A stretch of DNA of 64,000 nt from Paenibacillaceae bacterium (lineage in GTDB: Bacteria; Bacillota; Bacilli; Paenibacillales; NBRC-103111). Of this stretch, positions 1-8,403 are shown in pieces. The position numbers and the translations under genes were made by a program. A model generated the notes under the pieces. That model was not told where the DNA came from and ran no database searches. It saw only the letters and a list, made by a program, of their open reading frames with translations. Within the stretch, counting starts at the first letter, position 1. Each line of letters opens with the position of its first letter. Location: NCBI GenBank assembly GCA_029256185.1, contig JAQSYI010000001.1, forward strand, positions 372,001-436,000, written 5' to 3'.

Positions 1-1070
1 TTCCTGCACACTGGACAGCGGCGGACAGTATTGCCTTCATGAAGCAAAGCTATGACGCCAACCCCTTCACCGTTGTCGCCTTTATCGGAGAGAAGCGGCA
101 GCAGGGCTTCATGGTTCTTCAGGTTCCGCATGTAGTCATAGCCGGAGGGGAGCCGGTTATCGGAGGCCGGTACTTTATGGTGGTACTGGGACTTGTCTTC
201 GTCTTATTCCTGATGGTATCCGGCTTCTTCTTCTACCGGATCCGCCGGCGGCTGGTCCGGCTGGAGCAGGCCATGTCCTCGCCCGATCCCCGGGGCATCC
301 CCCGTCCGGTGAATGTGAGGCAAGAGGATGAGATCGGCCAGTTGGAGCATGCCTTCAACCGGATGATCGGCGAGCTTGATACGAGCCGCAGCCGGGAGCA
401 GGAGGAGGAGCGCCTGCGCAAGCAGCTGATCGCAAGTCTCTCTCATGATCTGCGGACTCCCCTCACCATAATCCGCAGCCATGCCTATTCCTTGAGGCAG
501 GATGTCCTCTCCGGGAAAGGACAGCAGTCTCTTGCCCTCATCGAAGCGAAGTCCGATGACTTGAACCGGTTGATTGATAATTTGCTCTCCTTCACCTTGT
601 TATCAGCGGGCAAGTATCCTCTGGTCCGGGAGCAGGCGGACATGGCCAGGCTCATGAGGACTGCTGCAGCCGGCTGGTACCCCTTGTTTGAGGCGGAGGG
701 ATTCGAAGTGGAGGTTGTGTTGCCCGAATATCCGGTCTACTGGCAGATTGACCCCCGCTGGATGATCCGGATTCTGGACAATTTGCTGCAGAATTGCCTG
801 CGGCATGCCAAACAGGGATGCTATGTGGCCATTCTGTTGGAGGAGGGACCGGAGGGAAGCACGGCTGTTATTGAAGATAAGGGACCTGGGATCACAGCTG
901 TATCCGGGGAGAGAGGCGCAGGAATCGGTCTCGAAATCGTTGCCCTGATGACCAGGGAGTTGGGTATCGGTTACAGGGTGGAAAGCGGATCGGGCAAAAC
1001 CCGGGTTTGCATGAGCTATCGGGCTTCTGTGCCGGTTTCTGACGCGGGTGCTGCCCTTGATGAAATTTAA
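1..1070 (+). CDS. Sensor histidine kinase, 5' end outside the window
   Basis: The frame is already open at the left edge, so the N-terminus lies outside. Counting from the Met encoded at 39, a membrane segment covers about 45-66 and a HAMP-like linker runs to about 115. The H-box SHDLRTP (His136) follows, then an ATP-binding domain with N-box NLLQN (Asn242), DKGPGI at 260-265 and the G2 box GAGIGLEIV. It should autophosphorylate and pass phosphate to a response regulator, presumably encoded just left of the window. The ABC genes that start 68 bases downstream resemble BcrAB or lantibiotic-immunity exporters. Sensing of a cell-envelope antibiotic is therefore plausible but inferred from context only. 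Confidence 0.9.
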   Translation, partial: PAHWTAADSIAFMKQSYDANPFTVVAFIGEKRQQGFMVLQVPHVVIAGGEPVIGGRYFMVVLGLVFVLFLMVSGFFFYRIRRRLVRLEQAMSSPDPRGIPRPVNVRQEDEIGQLEHAFNRMIGELDTSRSREQEEERLRKQLIASLSHDLRTPLTIIRSHAYSLRQDVLSGKGQQSLALIEAKSDDLNRLIDNLLSFTLLSAGKYPLVREQADMARLMRTAAAGWYPLFEAEGFEVEVVLPEYPVYWQIDPRWMIRILDNLLQNCLRHAKQGCYVAILLEEGPEGSTAVIEDKGPGITAVSGERGAGIGLEIVALMTRELGIGYRVESGSGKTRVCMSYRASVPVSDAGAALDEI

Positions 1071-1138
1071 ACCGCTTTTAAACTTGGCCTCTCCTGGTTC
1101 TAACCTTGAACTGCTACGCTAAGAGTCGAGGTGAGGAT

Positions 1139-2053
1139 ATGAGTGACATGGTTATTGAAACACAAGGGTTAACCAAACAATATGGAAGGCGCAGAGCGGT
1201 AAACCGTGCAGACCTGAACATCCGCCAAGGCGATATCTATGGTTTTCTCGGGCCGAACGGGGCGGGGAAAACCACAACCATCCGCATGCTGCTGGGCTTG
1301 ATCCGCCCAACAGAGGGGACGGTGCGGATTTTCGGGAGGGACCTGCGCAAGGAAAGGCTGGATATTCTCCGCAAGGTGGGTTCATTGGTGGAATCCCCCT
1401 CCTATTACAGCCATTTGACGGCGTATGAGAATCTGGAGGCGCAGCGGCGCATTCTGGGTGTGGATAAATCCCGGATAGATGAAGTATTGGCCGCTGTCCG
1501 CCTGACCAAGGAAGCCAAGCGGGCCGTCAAGGGCTACTCTCTTGGCATGAAGCAGCGTCTGGGGATTGCCTCCTCTATGCTGGGCAACCCCAAGCTGCTG
1601 ATCTTGGACGAGCCTACCAACGGGCTGGACCCGGCAGGCATCCAGGAGATCCGGGAGCTGATCAAGAGCATGCCGGATCAATACGGCATGACCGTGCTGG
1701 TGTCCAGCCACCTGCTTAGCGAGATCGACCTGATGGCCAACCGGGTAGGCATAATCCGCCGGGGGGACATGGTGTTTCAGGACGGGATTGAGGCGCTGCG
1801 GGCCAGAGCGGCCGGGAAGATCAGGCTGATTGTAAGCGAGCCTGAACAAGCCAACCGGTGCATATCAGCAATGGGTTGCCCTGTCGTATTGGAGGAGGGG
1901 CGGCTGTTGCTGGAAGCGGCGGATGATGAGATGGTCCCGCGGATTGTGGCAAGCCTTGTGGAGAAGGGCCATCTGATCTACCGGGTGGAAGAGGTCCGCA
2001 AGTCGCTGGAGGACATCTTCCTGGAACTGGTAGGAGGGGGAAGCAGCCTATGA
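1139..2053 (+). CDS. ABC transporter ATP-binding protein, BcrA/lantibiotic-immunity type
   Basis: A 304-residue ATPase that should power export or removal of a substrate through the two membrane proteins encoded next. Walker A GPNGAGKT is at 38-45, the signature YSLGMKQ near 133 and Walker B LLILDEP near 153. About 90 extra C-terminal residues after the ATPase core are typical of BcrA/EcsA-like proteins. I chose the ATG at 1139 because GAGGTGAGG lies just before it; an in-frame ATG at 1106 has no comparable site. It overlaps the next gene by four bases, which implies translational coupling. The substrate cannot be read from sequence; bacitracin or a lantibiotic is the usual role of this arrangement. 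Confidence 0.9.
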   Translation: MSDMVIETQGLTKQYGRRRAVNRADLNIRQGDIYGFLGPNGAGKTTTIRMLLGLIRPTEGTVRIFGRDLRKERLDILRKVGSLVESPSYYSHLTAYENLEAQRRILGVDKSRIDEVLAAVRLTKEAKRAVKGYSLGMKQRLGIASSMLGNPKLLILDEPTNGLDPAGIQEIRELIKSMPDQYGMTVLVSSHLLSEIDLMANRVGIIRRGDMVFQDGIEALRARAAGKIRLIVSEPEQANRCISAMGCPVVLEEGRLLLEAADDEMVPRIVASLVEKGHLIYRVEEVRKSLEDIFLELVGGGSSL

Positions 2054-2748
2054 TCCGCCGTCTGCTTGCCGCCGAATTGCTGAAGCTGCGCAGGACTATG
2101 GTCTGGGTGCTGGTTTTTCTGGGTCCGTTCGGCGTTGTGGCCCTGACCGCCGTCAACTTTGGCCTGCGCTATGATTACCTGGTGAATCTCTACCGCAACG
2201 ATCTGTGGGGAGGGCTGCTCAGGAATATCGCGGAGCTGACCCCTCTGGCTCTGCTGCTGGGCGCCACATTGCTAGCTTCCATGCTGGCGGGGTACGAGCA
2301 CCGCACCAATGCCTGGAAGCAGCTGCTGGCCATGCCTGTAAGCCGGTTTGCCGTATTTGGCGCCAAATTTCTCACATGCGCACTGCTGCTGGCGCTGTCT
2401 TCTGTGCTGCTTGCCGTCGGCACCTGTCTCCTGGGGGGATTCCTCGGCTTCGGTTGGAGCGCTCCTGTGGCCGGTATCCTCCGAATCTCCTTTTATCCCA
2501 TGCTGGCCTCCTATGCCATCGCGGCACTTCAGCTATGGCTGTCCGTGGTGATAAAAAATCAGGCGTTTCCCATGATGGCAGGGATTGCCGGCACGATTGC
2601 GGGTCTTTTTACCTTCGGCCTTCCCCGTTGGGTGATTTGGACATTGCCGATTATCGGTGATCATGGAGCGGCGTTGTACGGGATGGCCGCAAGCATCTTG
2701 CTGGTGCTCGCCGGCGTAGTGCATTTCAGCAGAAGGGATGTGGCCTAG
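2050..2748 (+). CDS. ABC-2 type permease subunit 1
   Basis: A 232-residue, very hydrophobic protein with about six membrane segments and no signal peptide, as in LanE/LanG or BcrB-type subunits. The motif YEHRTNAWKQLLAMPVSR around residues 78-95 is a cytoplasmic loop typical of this family and recurs in the next protein as YEHDNGGWKQLLALPVSR. The start ATG overlaps the ATPase stop codon. It presumably forms a heterodimeric membrane channel with its neighbour. Identity as an ABC permease is secure; the substrate is unknown. Confidence 0.85.
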   Translation: MIRRLLAAELLKLRRTMVWVLVFLGPFGVVALTAVNFGLRYDYLVNLYRNDLWGGLLRNIAELTPLALLLGATLLASMLAGYEHRTNAWKQLLAMPVSRFAVFGAKFLTCALLLALSSVLLAVGTCLLGGFLGFGWSAPVAGILRISFYPMLASYAIAALQLWLSVVIKNQAFPMMAGIAGTIAGLFTFGLPRWVIWTLPIIGDHGAALYGMAASILLVLAGVVHFSRRDVA

Positions 2749-3450
2749 ATGGGTATATTCCACAGTCTGCTGCGTTCCGAGTGGACCAAGCTGCGCCGGT
2801 CGGGCATCTGGCTGCTTGCTCCCGTCAGTCCGCTGCTGTGCATCCTGCTTGGCTTTGGCGCGGTCGCCGAGGGGGAGCCGGGACTGGACTGGCAGCTTAT
2901 CCTTAGCTACATGTTTTTTCTTCATGCCGTACTCTTTCTTCCTTTGTTGGCGGGAGTTTATGCCGCATTCGTCTGCCGGTACGAGCATGACAACGGGGGC
3001 TGGAAACAGCTGCTGGCGCTTCCGGTTTCCAGGGAGAGTGTGTATGTGGTGAAGTTTCTGAGTGTTGCGGCACTGCTCGCGGTAACGCAGCTGCTGTTTG
3101 TGGCGGGAGTGCTGGCCGTCGGTTTTGGCGGAGGGTTGCCGGGGGCTGTACCATGGAGGATGATTGTGCAGGTTGGCGTTGGCGGATTCCTGGCTTCTCT
3201 GCCTCTGGCTGCGCTTCAACTGGCCGTATCGGTGGGCTGGGCCAGCTTCGCCGCGCCGCTGGCCATTAACGTCATTCTGACTATACCCAATGTGTTGATC
3301 GTGCAATCCTCCAAATATGGCCCCTATTACCCGTGGGCGCAGCCGTTCCTTGCCAGTATGCCCGATTGGAAATTTCCGCTGATCGTGGGAGCGGGCTTTG
3401 TTGTCTTCTTCCTGTCCGGGTTCGTATATTTTCGGCGGCTTGAGATTTAG
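2749..3450 (+). CDS. ABC-2 type permease subunit 2
   Basis: A 233-residue membrane protein whose ATG directly abuts the stop of the preceding permease. It is a diverged paralogue of that permease: the WKQLLA(L/M)PVSR loop and the N-terminal pattern RSEWTKLRRSGIW versus AAELLKLRRTMVW are shared. About six membrane segments are visible. It completes a kinase-ATPase-permease-permease unit. Its stop is followed by a spacer with two palindromic elements before the convergent regulator gene. Confidence 0.85.
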   Translation: MGIFHSLLRSEWTKLRRSGIWLLAPVSPLLCILLGFGAVAEGEPGLDWQLILSYMFFLHAVLFLPLLAGVYAAFVCRYEHDNGGWKQLLALPVSRESVYVVKFLSVAALLAVTQLLFVAGVLAVGFGGGLPGAVPWRMIVQVGVGGFLASLPLAALQLAVSVGWASFAAPLAINVILTIPNVLIVQSSKYGPYYPWAQPFLASMPDWKFPLIVGAGFVVFFLSGFVYFRRLEI

Positions 3451-3477
3451 GAGACGGACCGGTGGTGGGGCAGGTGG

Positions 3478-3564
3478 GGCCATTGTGTACGAAATTTAGC
3501 ATACAATATGCCAGCGCCGCCCTCGGCAGGGCCATCCTGTATGAAATTTCGCATAGGATGGCCC
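3478..3564. repeat. Two adjacent imperfect palindromes sharing GAAATTT
   Basis: Element 1 (3478-3512) and element 2 (3529-3564) have the same plan: a GGCCAT start, a centre GAAATTT and a complementary end. Element 2 has a perfect 10-base stem, GGGCCATCCT against AGGATGGCCC. They sit in the 282-base spacer between convergent genes, so they may act as a bidirectional terminator, although no T-tract follows. The rest of the spacer shows nothing else. Confidence 0.6.
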
Positions 3565-3732
3565 ACTCCCCCCACTTACCAGCAGGGTTCAATATCGTAG
3601 AGAAGCAAGAGTTCTCAGCGTGTTGTTCTTGTATCGCGGCAATCTGGCACGCATATGGCCTCTGCATCGTTAATGGCAACATTAATCATCTGAACGACCA
3701 CCCGGCCTGGGCAGTCATTCGGCTTGGCAGAT

Positions 3733-6120
3733 CTACTTCTCTATCCCCTCACTCCCGTCAAGCTCACCAATAGCCGCCTTAAGCCGGTATTCGCTGGGAG
3801 TAACGCCGAACCGCTTCTTGTATACGGTAAAAAAGTACTTCTTGTTCTCCCAGCCGACCCGACCGGTGATTTCTTCCACACTGAGCGGTGAATCCCGCAG
3901 CAGCACCTGAGCCCGGCTGAGCCGTACCTCTGTTATATAGTCGGCCACCGAGCCGGAGGCCTCGCTGCGGAACAGCCGGTTCAGATAAGGAAGAGTCAGC
4001 TTCAGCGTCTGGGCCACCGTGTTGGGCGTGAGCAGCTTATCCGTATAATGGGCCTGGATGTATTTCATGGCAAGGGAGACAATAACCTCGTTCTTATCCT
4101 CACGCACCTCTTCCAACGTTTCGGCAATAATTCCGAACAGATTGCGGAATTCCTCGTGAATCTGGCTGAAGGTTTCCAGTGACTTCATGCGCTTGTCGAA
4201 GGATACAAAGTCCAGCTCGAAGCGGATGACACTGTTCTGCTCCATCATTTTCATGGTATTAAAAAGCGAAGCCGACAGATAGGACAGCACGAACATGATA
4301 TTGTTGTAATCGCAGCCGGTGAGAGAATCGATAAGCTGGAGATAGAGGCTGTGAGCCTCATCCTGACGGCCGCGTTTCACATGGTCCAGCAATTGGGAGA
4401 CGGCGGCATTGTCTATGTTGCAGGAGGAGAGGCTGCCAGTATCCATGCTCCGCTCCGTCAGCACGCACTGGTGGCCGTAAATGAGGCGGTATCTGGACAA
4501 CTCCCGGGCATGGTCATACAGAACATGAATATCCTGCAGGCTGCCCGTTGGCCCGCTGAGATAAGCGGATACGGACAGAGAGCAATATTTCATGAGCATG
4601 GTTTGAATTTCCCGGATTTTTCCTACTAGGTACTCCTCCTGCAGCTCTTCCCCTGTCCCGTTCCGGTCCGCCGTCAGCAGCGTGACCACATGATCCCCGC
4701 CGCTGTCCAGAGAATCACAACGGTAATCCGGATGCAGAATTTCATTGGCAATATTGAGCATCGCATACTTTAGCAGCGCCTGATCCCGTTCATTATAGCG
4801 GACGCAATATTCGGAATAATGGTCGATCTGGAGCATAATGAGGCTGACCGGCTGATTAACGTGCAGATTAACCTTGAAGGTCTCGCAGTCTGCCTCCGGA
4901 TTCCTGCTGCGCGCGAGGGTTCCCTGCAGCAGGTTTTTCAGATAGGCTTGTTTTAACGCATCCATGTTGGAGTTGCGAAACATCTCGAGGGACGCCAGCT
5001 TCACGTGAGCCGATTGCAGGGTATCCTGGAAGAAGTGGAACTCGTCGTTATACTCGGCAACAGGCTGCTGCTGTCCGATTTGTCCCATGGATGCACGCAG
5101 CCGGCGAACCGGGGAATACAGATTCCGGGACAGCAGAAATGCGGCCAGCAGCCCCATCGCCACCACCGCCAGGCCGATGGTTAGGGTAAGAGTTTTTACC
5201 TTGCCGGTGGTGCGGGCAATGGTATCGTAGGGGGTGATGGAGACAAGCACCCACTCCGGCAGCTCCGCCGTGACAAAGGTAACAACTGAGGAGGCTTCCT
5301 CCACATCGGCAATCAGGGTTCCGGCATGCTGTCCCAACTGAGCGGCTTTGATCCTCTGCATGAACCCTTCCCCGGACAAATCCCGCATGAACCAGCTCTC
5401 ATTGGAATGGGCAATTACCTTGCCCTCGCGGTCTGTCAGCAGAATATGATTGCCCTTGTCAGAAAAGGTCCCCGTCTGTCCGAAGCTGGTCAGCGTATTG
5501 AAAATCCAGTCCATTCTCACATTGACCACCAGGGCGTTTTTTACCTCCTGGTTCTCAGCAAAATATTCGCAAATGACATAAGTGAAAACGTTATCATTAA
5601 TAGAAGCGGTATTCACCCCCGAAGGGGCTTTTCTTGGGATCGGCACCAAAGCGGGAAGCTTCTGCTTATTGTGGAGAAGATTCACCATCTCCTCGTCATA
5701 GAACACTCCCTTGCGGATCATATTCTCCGAGCCCAGAATGTAGTAAGTATCCTCACGGCCGTTATAAACGTAAGCGGAGTGAATAAAAGGCGAGCTGTTC
5801 AACGTCATTTCCATGGCGCGAATGCTGGACAAGGTATCCACCATGGGCAACTGGCTGCCATACATCAGCTGTGCCGTATCCGGACTGTTGAAGAGGGCGG
5901 AGGTATAGGTTTTGACATAATCATGGGTCTGCAGGGCGTTATTCAGAATCTGCTTCACCAGCTTTTCATTGGAGGCGTTCAGCAGCTGAATGCTGTAACT
6001 ATTGAAGTTCACATAGAGGAACATGGCGAGCGCAAATATAATCAATGTAATGAAGATAGTAATTTTGCTGAATAAGGAGTAGAAATATTGCTTTTTTTTG
6101 ACGGTCTTGTTCCACTTCAC
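3733..6120 (-). CDS. Membrane-bound AraC-family regulator with extracellular sensor (module 1)
   Basis: A 795-residue one-piece sensor-regulator. One membrane helix lies near residues 15-38 and an extracytoplasmic Cache-like domain runs to about 300. A second membrane helix follows (about 308-328), then a HAMP-like stretch, a degenerate GGDEF-like domain (SGGDHVVTLL) and a C-terminal AraC double helix-turn-helix in the last 100 residues. It likely senses an extracellular sugar or binding-protein complex and activates the divergent transporter operon. I chose GTG at 6120 because AGGGAG is eight bases upstream; the GTG at 6129 overlaps that site. The related YesN family is often two-component, but no kinase domain is present here. 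Confidence 0.88.
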   Translation of the reverse strand: MKWNKTVKKKQYFYSLFSKITIFITLIIFALAMFLYVNFNSYSIQLLNASNEKLVKQILNNALQTHDYVKTYTSALFNSPDTAQLMYGSQLPMVDTLSSIRAMEMTLNSSPFIHSAYVYNGREDTYYILGSENMIRKGVFYDEEMVNLLHNKQKLPALVPIPRKAPSGVNTASINDNVFTYVICEYFAENQEVKNALVVNVRMDWIFNTLTSFGQTGTFSDKGNHILLTDREGKVIAHSNESWFMRDLSGEGFMQRIKAAQLGQHAGTLIADVEEASSVVTFVTAELPEWVLVSITPYDTIARTTGKVKTLTLTIGLAVVAMGLLAAFLLSRNLYSPVRRLRASMGQIGQQQPVAEYNDEFHFFQDTLQSAHVKLASLEMFRNSNMDALKQAYLKNLLQGTLARSRNPEADCETFKVNLHVNQPVSLIMLQIDHYSEYCVRYNERDQALLKYAMLNIANEILHPDYRCDSLDSGGDHVVTLLTADRNGTGEELQEEYLVGKIREIQTMLMKYCSLSVSAYLSGPTGSLQDIHVLYDHARELSRYRLIYGHQCVLTERSMDTGSLSSCNIDNAAVSQLLDHVKRGRQDEAHSLYLQLIDSLTGCDYNNIMFVLSYLSASLFNTMKMMEQNSVIRFELDFVSFDKRMKSLETFSQIHEEFRNLFGIIAETLEEVREDKNEVIVSLAMKYIQAHYTDKLLTPNTVAQTLKLTLPYLNRLFRSEASGSVADYITEVRLSRAQVLLRDSPLSVEEITGRVGWENKKYFFTVYKKRFGVTPSEYRLKAAIGELDGSEGIEK

Positions 6121-6196
6121 GACTAACACTCCCTGTTATATCTAGCATATTCATAAGGTTGGTTGTACAGCTATTATAGCATTGGCAACCCTGAAG

Positions 6197-6305
6197 TTGG
6201 AGCATGTGTAAGTCTAATTGCACCTTTTGCCCAAAATTGCACCGGCCGATTGCACCTGCTCCAAGGGGATTGAACTATCTGGATGATCCGGGGTGCTGCT
6301 ATGAT
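6197..6305 (+). promoter_or_regulatory. Operator and extended -10 promoter of the module 1 transporter
   Basis: Three direct copies of ATTGCACC begin at 6217, 6236 and 6249. They are bracketed by the inverted pair TTGGAGCA (6197-6204) and TGCTCCAA (6257-6264). An extended -10, TGCTATGAT, lies at 6297-6305, about 30 bases before the permease start. No good -35 is positioned for it, as expected for an activator-dependent promoter. Binding by the divergent AraC protein is inferred. Confidence 0.55.
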
Positions 6306-6335
6306 GGGGGCACAGTCGAAAGAGAGGTGGAACGT

Positions 6336-7322
6336 ATGAGCAATATGCATGTAAAAGCAATAAACGGACAATTGCCTAAGGAGCAGGAGGGAATGAGAGC
6401 AACCCCTGGCGGTAAGTGGCGGCGGGATCTGAACAAGAATAAGTTCCTGCTAATGCTCACCCTGCCCATGGTCATCTTCGTCCTCGTCTTCAGCTATCTG
6501 CCCATGTTCGGCGTGATTGTGGCCTTCAAGCGGTATCAGTTCAACAAAGGAATTCTGGGCAGTGATTGGGTCGGATGGGATAACTTCCGGTTTCTGGTCA
6601 ACTCCCCGGATCTATGGAGAATTGTCCGCAACACGCTCGGGTATAATTCCCTGTTTATTATCCTGAATCTGGTTGTCTCGGTTGGGGTGGCTATGCTGCT
6701 CTATGAAATTGTCAGCAGAAGGCTGCTGAAGGTATACCAGACGATCATGTTCTTTCCCCATTTCTTATCCTGGGTGGTAGTGGCGTACATGGTGTATGCC
6801 TTCCTTAATCCCCGTTCAGGAATCCTGAACTCGCTTCTCGAACAGATGGGCCTCAGTGGAATGGACTGGTACAACAAGCCGACCGCCTGGCTGGCCGTGT
6901 TCCCGCTGGCGAATCTGTGGAAGGAGATCGGGATGAGCTCGATCATCTATTATGCCGGCCTTATGGGCATTGATCCGGCCTATTATGAAGCCGCCCGGAT
7001 AGACGGAGCCAGCAAGTGGCAGATTGTCACGAAGATTTCCCTGCCCTTCTTATATCCCGTCATGACCATTTTGACCATTCTGGCAATCGGTCATATCTTT
7101 AGCGCCGACTTCGGGCTGTTCTATCAGCTGCCGATGAATTCTCCGACTTTGTATGCAACCACGGATGTCATTGATACTTATATATTCAGGGCTCTGATGG
7201 AGCTGGGCAATATCGGGATGTCCAGCGCAGCCGGATTGACCAAGTCTGTACTCGGATTTGTGCTGGTCCTAAGCGCCAATGCTATAGTTAGAAGAATTGA
7301 TCCCGATAATTCCCTATTCTAA
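6336..7322 (+). CDS. ABC sugar permease, LplB type (module 1)
   Basis: A 328-residue inner-membrane permease with about six transmembrane helices. The loop that docks the ATPase reads EAARIDGASKWQIVTKISLP, the CUT1 EAA motif. GAGAGGTGG precedes the ATG at 6336; a longer frame from 6204 would run through the operator region and has no ribosome site. It forms a heterodimer with the next gene product and takes substrate from the lipoprotein encoded third. No ATPase gene is present in the operon. Confidence 0.92.
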   Translation: MSNMHVKAINGQLPKEQEGMRATPGGKWRRDLNKNKFLLMLTLPMVIFVLVFSYLPMFGVIVAFKRYQFNKGILGSDWVGWDNFRFLVNSPDLWRIVRNTLGYNSLFIILNLVVSVGVAMLLYEIVSRRLLKVYQTIMFFPHFLSWVVVAYMVYAFLNPRSGILNSLLEQMGLSGMDWYNKPTAWLAVFPLANLWKEIGMSSIIYYAGLMGIDPAYYEAARIDGASKWQIVTKISLPFLYPVMTILTILAIGHIFSADFGLFYQLPMNSPTLYATTDVIDTYIFRALMELGNIGMSSAAGLTKSVLGFVLVLSANAIVRRIDPDNSLF

Positions 7323-7341
7323 GTCAGGAAGGAGCATCTCT

Positions 7342-8232
7342 ATGACTACCCGCCGAGGCTGGCTTTATCAACTGCCGATCCATCTGTTCTTCATCGTTAT
7401 TTCCGCTGCTTTCATCATTCCACTGTGGTCGATTGTCGCGATTTCCCTGACCAATGAAAGTGATATTGCCACGTTTGGCTACAAGCTGATCCCGGGAAAT
7501 ATTGATTTTCAGGCCTACCGGTTTATCCTCAAAAATCCCATGTCTCTGATCAATGCCTATAAAGTTACCATCGTGATCTCGGTTATCGGTACCCTGCTGT
7601 CTGTGCTGATGGTTTCCATGTGCGCCTGCGCTTTGGCACGGCCTAACTTCAAGTATGCCAGGGTGATTACCATGCTTCTATTCTTCACCATGCTCTTCAA
7701 TGGCGGACTGGTGCCCAGTTATATTCTGATGACCAAGTATCTCCATCTACAGAATACGTATTTCGCACTCATTATTCCCCTGTTGGGCAGCGTCTGGCAT
7801 ATGCTTTTGATGCGAACCTTCTTCAAGCAACTGCCGGAATCACTGGTGGAATCCGCTACCCTGGAAGGTGCCGGTGAATTACGCATCTACCTGACGATTA
7901 TCGTCCCGCTCTCCACTCCGGTGCTTGCCACCGTCAGCCTGATGCAGCTGTTGGCCTGCTGGAACTCCTGGTATCCCGCTTTGCTGTATATCAGCGACAG
8001 CCAGCTGTATCCGCTGCAATACCTGCTTCAGGTCATGATGCAGAATATCCAGGAAATCCTCAAGAATATGCGCAATGATGTCCCTGTTGATCTGGCCCAG
8101 CTGGGACAGCTTCCTACGGAGAATGCCCGAATGGCGATGTGTGTGCTGGCCATAGGCCCCATGCTGTTCATCTTCCCCTTCTTCCAGAAGTACTTCGCCA
8201 AGGGGATGACAGTCGGCTCGGTAAAAGGTTAA
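7342..8232 (+). CDS. ABC sugar permease, LplC type (module 1)
   Basis: A 296-residue partner permease, 19 bases after LplB, with AGGAAGGAG before the ATG at 7342. The EAA loop reads ESATLEGAGELRIYLTIIVP and the C-terminus is the typical YFAKGMTVGSVKG of LplC/YtcP proteins. About six membrane helices are seen. A long stem-loop directly after the stop separates it from the binding-protein gene. Confidence 0.92.
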   Translation: MTTRRGWLYQLPIHLFFIVISAAFIIPLWSIVAISLTNESDIATFGYKLIPGNIDFQAYRFILKNPMSLINAYKVTIVISVIGTLLSVLMVSMCACALARPNFKYARVITMLLFFTMLFNGGLVPSYILMTKYLHLQNTYFALIIPLLGSVWHMLLMRTFFKQLPESLVESATLEGAGELRIYLTIIVPLSTPVLATVSLMQLLACWNSWYPALLYISDSQLYPLQYLLQVMMQNIQEILKNMRNDVPVDLAQLGQLPTENARMAMCVLAIGPMLFIFPFFQKYFAKGMTVGSVKG

Positions 8233-8330
8233 GAGACTGCGACGAAATAAGTACCGCTAATTTGCCGCCAAAACTCCCAAGAACATGGAGATTTTGTCAT
8301 CAAAAGCGGGTACTAATTTCCTCGCAGCTC
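8233..8330 (+). other. Long imperfect stem-loop between LplC and binding-protein genes
   Basis: The arms at 8237-8258 and 8305-8327 pair over about 22 positions (CTGCGACGAAATAAGTACC against GGTACTAATTTCCTCGCAG) with a few mismatches. An inner CAAAACTCC/GGAGATTTTG pair is also possible. There is no T-tract, so it is more likely an RNA-processing, stability or attenuation structure than a plain terminator. Confidence 0.6.
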
Positions 8331-8403
8331 CTAAGTATTGCCGGATGTAGCGCAGGCTCATCTGCCTGCTAATTATATCAACACCAACTATGGAGGGGAT
8401 TGT

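Noticed and set aside
2533..3483. Long minus-strand open frame (316 codons) opposite the ABC permeases
   Set aside because: Its product is rich in Gln, His, Arg and Pro with no domain pattern, and the opposite strand encodes two clear overlapping membrane proteins.
6204..6335. Longer start for the module 1 LplB gene
   Set aside because: It would translate the operator and -10 region and lacks a ribosome site; GAGAGGTGG precedes 6336.
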